A stretch of DNA of 15,660 bases, taken from CAKRHR01 sp964423195. GTDB lineage: Bacteria; Bacillota; Clostridia; Lachnospirales; Lachnospiraceae. Below are positions 15,028 to 15,660 of the stretch, piece by piece. How positions within the stretch are numbered: position 1 is the stretch's first letter; the number at the start of each line of letters is the position of its first letter. The position numbers and the translations under genes are program-made. The stretch is from positions 1 to 15,660 of the forward strand of contig CAYRDY010000049.1 of NCBI GenBank assembly GCA_964423195.1, given 5' to 3'. The notes under the pieces are model-generated. The model was not told the origin of the DNA and searched no databases. It saw only the letters and a program-made list of their open reading frames with translations.

Positions 15028-15660
15028 TCATGTCCCTGCCTTTTTAATGGCCTCCGCCATCATAATCGTCTGCCGGTTGGCTTTGATGTCATGGACCCGG
15101 ACAAAGGCGGTTCCAGCCATCACCGCTATCACCGTCGTCACACAGGTGCCAAATACCCGCTCATCCACCGGGGCGTCCAGTGTCAGCCCGATCACGGACT
15201 TCCTGGAGGCGCCCAGCAATACCGGATAACCGAGCTCATTAAATCTTTCAAGGTATCTGAGCGCCGTCAGATTGTCGGCATAGGTTTTCCCAAAACCGAT
15301 TCCCGGATCAATGATGATCCTGTCATCGTCGATACCTGCCGCCTTGGCGATTTCAACGCTCTGCTTCAGATCGGAGATGCACTCCGCCATAAAATCATCA
15401 TAGGACGGCTCTGTCCGATTGTGCATCAGGCAGCAGGCTGTGCCTGAGCGCTTCACAACCTCCGCCATCCGCGCGTCATATTTGAAACCCCAGATGTCAT
15501 TGACCATTGATGCGCCCGCGTCGATGGCCGCGTCAGCCACGGCGGATTTATAGGTATCTACAGAGATCGGCACCGGAAACGACGCATGGATCCTCTCAAT
15601 GACCGGCAGGATCCTCTGCATCTCAGCCTCATCGGATAAATCCTGCCTATAGCCGGGCCT
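15028..15660 (-). CDS. folP: Dihydropteroate synthase, N-terminus outside window
   Basis: The gene runs off the right edge; about 210 residues are present. In frame from the edge it reads R-P-G-Y-R-Q, the end of the family's ESTRPG motif, so roughly the first 60-70 residues are missing. The ATG at 15621 is internal. Visible motifs are ISVDTYKSAVADAAIDAG with NDIWGF, the MHN (with R) pair, IIIDPGIGFGKT then DN, LLGASRKSVIG (the Lys/Arg-binding loop for pterin and phosphate) and VRVHDI near the end. The enzyme joins p-aminobenzoate to the pterin pyrophosphate made by FolK and is the sulfonamide target. It is the first gene seen of the minus-strand run and lies directly before folB-folK, so the two probably share a transcript. 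The 108-base spacer between them is A-rich on the coding strand and shows no terminator. Confidence 0.95.
   Translation of the reverse strand, partial: RPGYRQDLSDEAEMQRILPVIERIHASFPVPISVDTYKSAVADAAIDAGASMVNDIWGFKYDARMAEVVKRSGTACCLMHNRTEPSYDDFMAECISDLKQSVEIAKAAGIDDDRIIIDPGIGFGKTYADNLTALRYLERFNELGYPVLLGASRKSVIGLTLDAPVDERVFGTCVTTVIAVMAGTAFVRVHDIKANRQTIMMAEAIKKAGT

Overview
The window looks like a chromosomal segment from a Gram-positive anaerobe of the Clostridia, most likely Lachnospiraceae or a close relative. This rests on the gene set and on protein resemblances recalled from memory, not on a search. The genes are densely packed, mostly on the minus strand, mostly preceded by AGGAGG-like ribosome binding sites, and moderately GC-rich. 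A run of ten Ns inside ppk1 shows the sequence is a draft or metagenome assembly. There are 13 protein genes, two of them cut by the window edges. I see no RNA gene, insertion sequence, prophage or CRISPR array.

Layout. Positions 1-221 (+) hold the last part of a GGGtGRT-family gene, followed by a hairpin that can stop transcription from both sides. Positions 372-5963 (-) look like one four-gene operon. In transcription order it encodes a 73-residue CxxC protein, a 1152-residue membrane-anchored protein with about 20 GLUG-type repeats, a GlmU-like left-handed beta-helix acyltransferase-type protein, and a CPBP (Abi/CAAX-type) membrane protease. Positions 6087-6752 (+) hold a lone gene for a zinc-ribbon, Asn/Gln-rich, DUF4190-like membrane protein. 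It is divergent from the operon, and the two transcripts appear to start from overlapping promoters at 5986-6029. A good terminator follows it.

Positions 6818-15660 (-) are a compact housekeeping run: folP (partial), folB-folK fusion, add-like deaminase, pheA (chorismate mutase/prephenate dehydratase), a DUF815 AAA-type ATPase, a Ppx/GppA-HD protein and ppk1. Spacings are mostly short, and add and pheA overlap by 17 bases. The run joins folate synthesis, purine salvage, phenylalanine synthesis and polyphosphate metabolism. Its promoter must lie beyond the right edge.

Most notable points: the deaminase has Val where the family has its catalytic Glu (HAGE to HAGV). The Ppx/GppA-like protein has lost the first phosphate-loop Asp and the catalytic Glu while its partner PPK1 looks intact. 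The overlapping divergent promoters share a near-palindrome. The GLUG-protein operon is a plausible, poorly characterised cell-surface module. The N-gap in ppk1 is probably longer than the real gap. I did not find a clearly new defence or mobile system.
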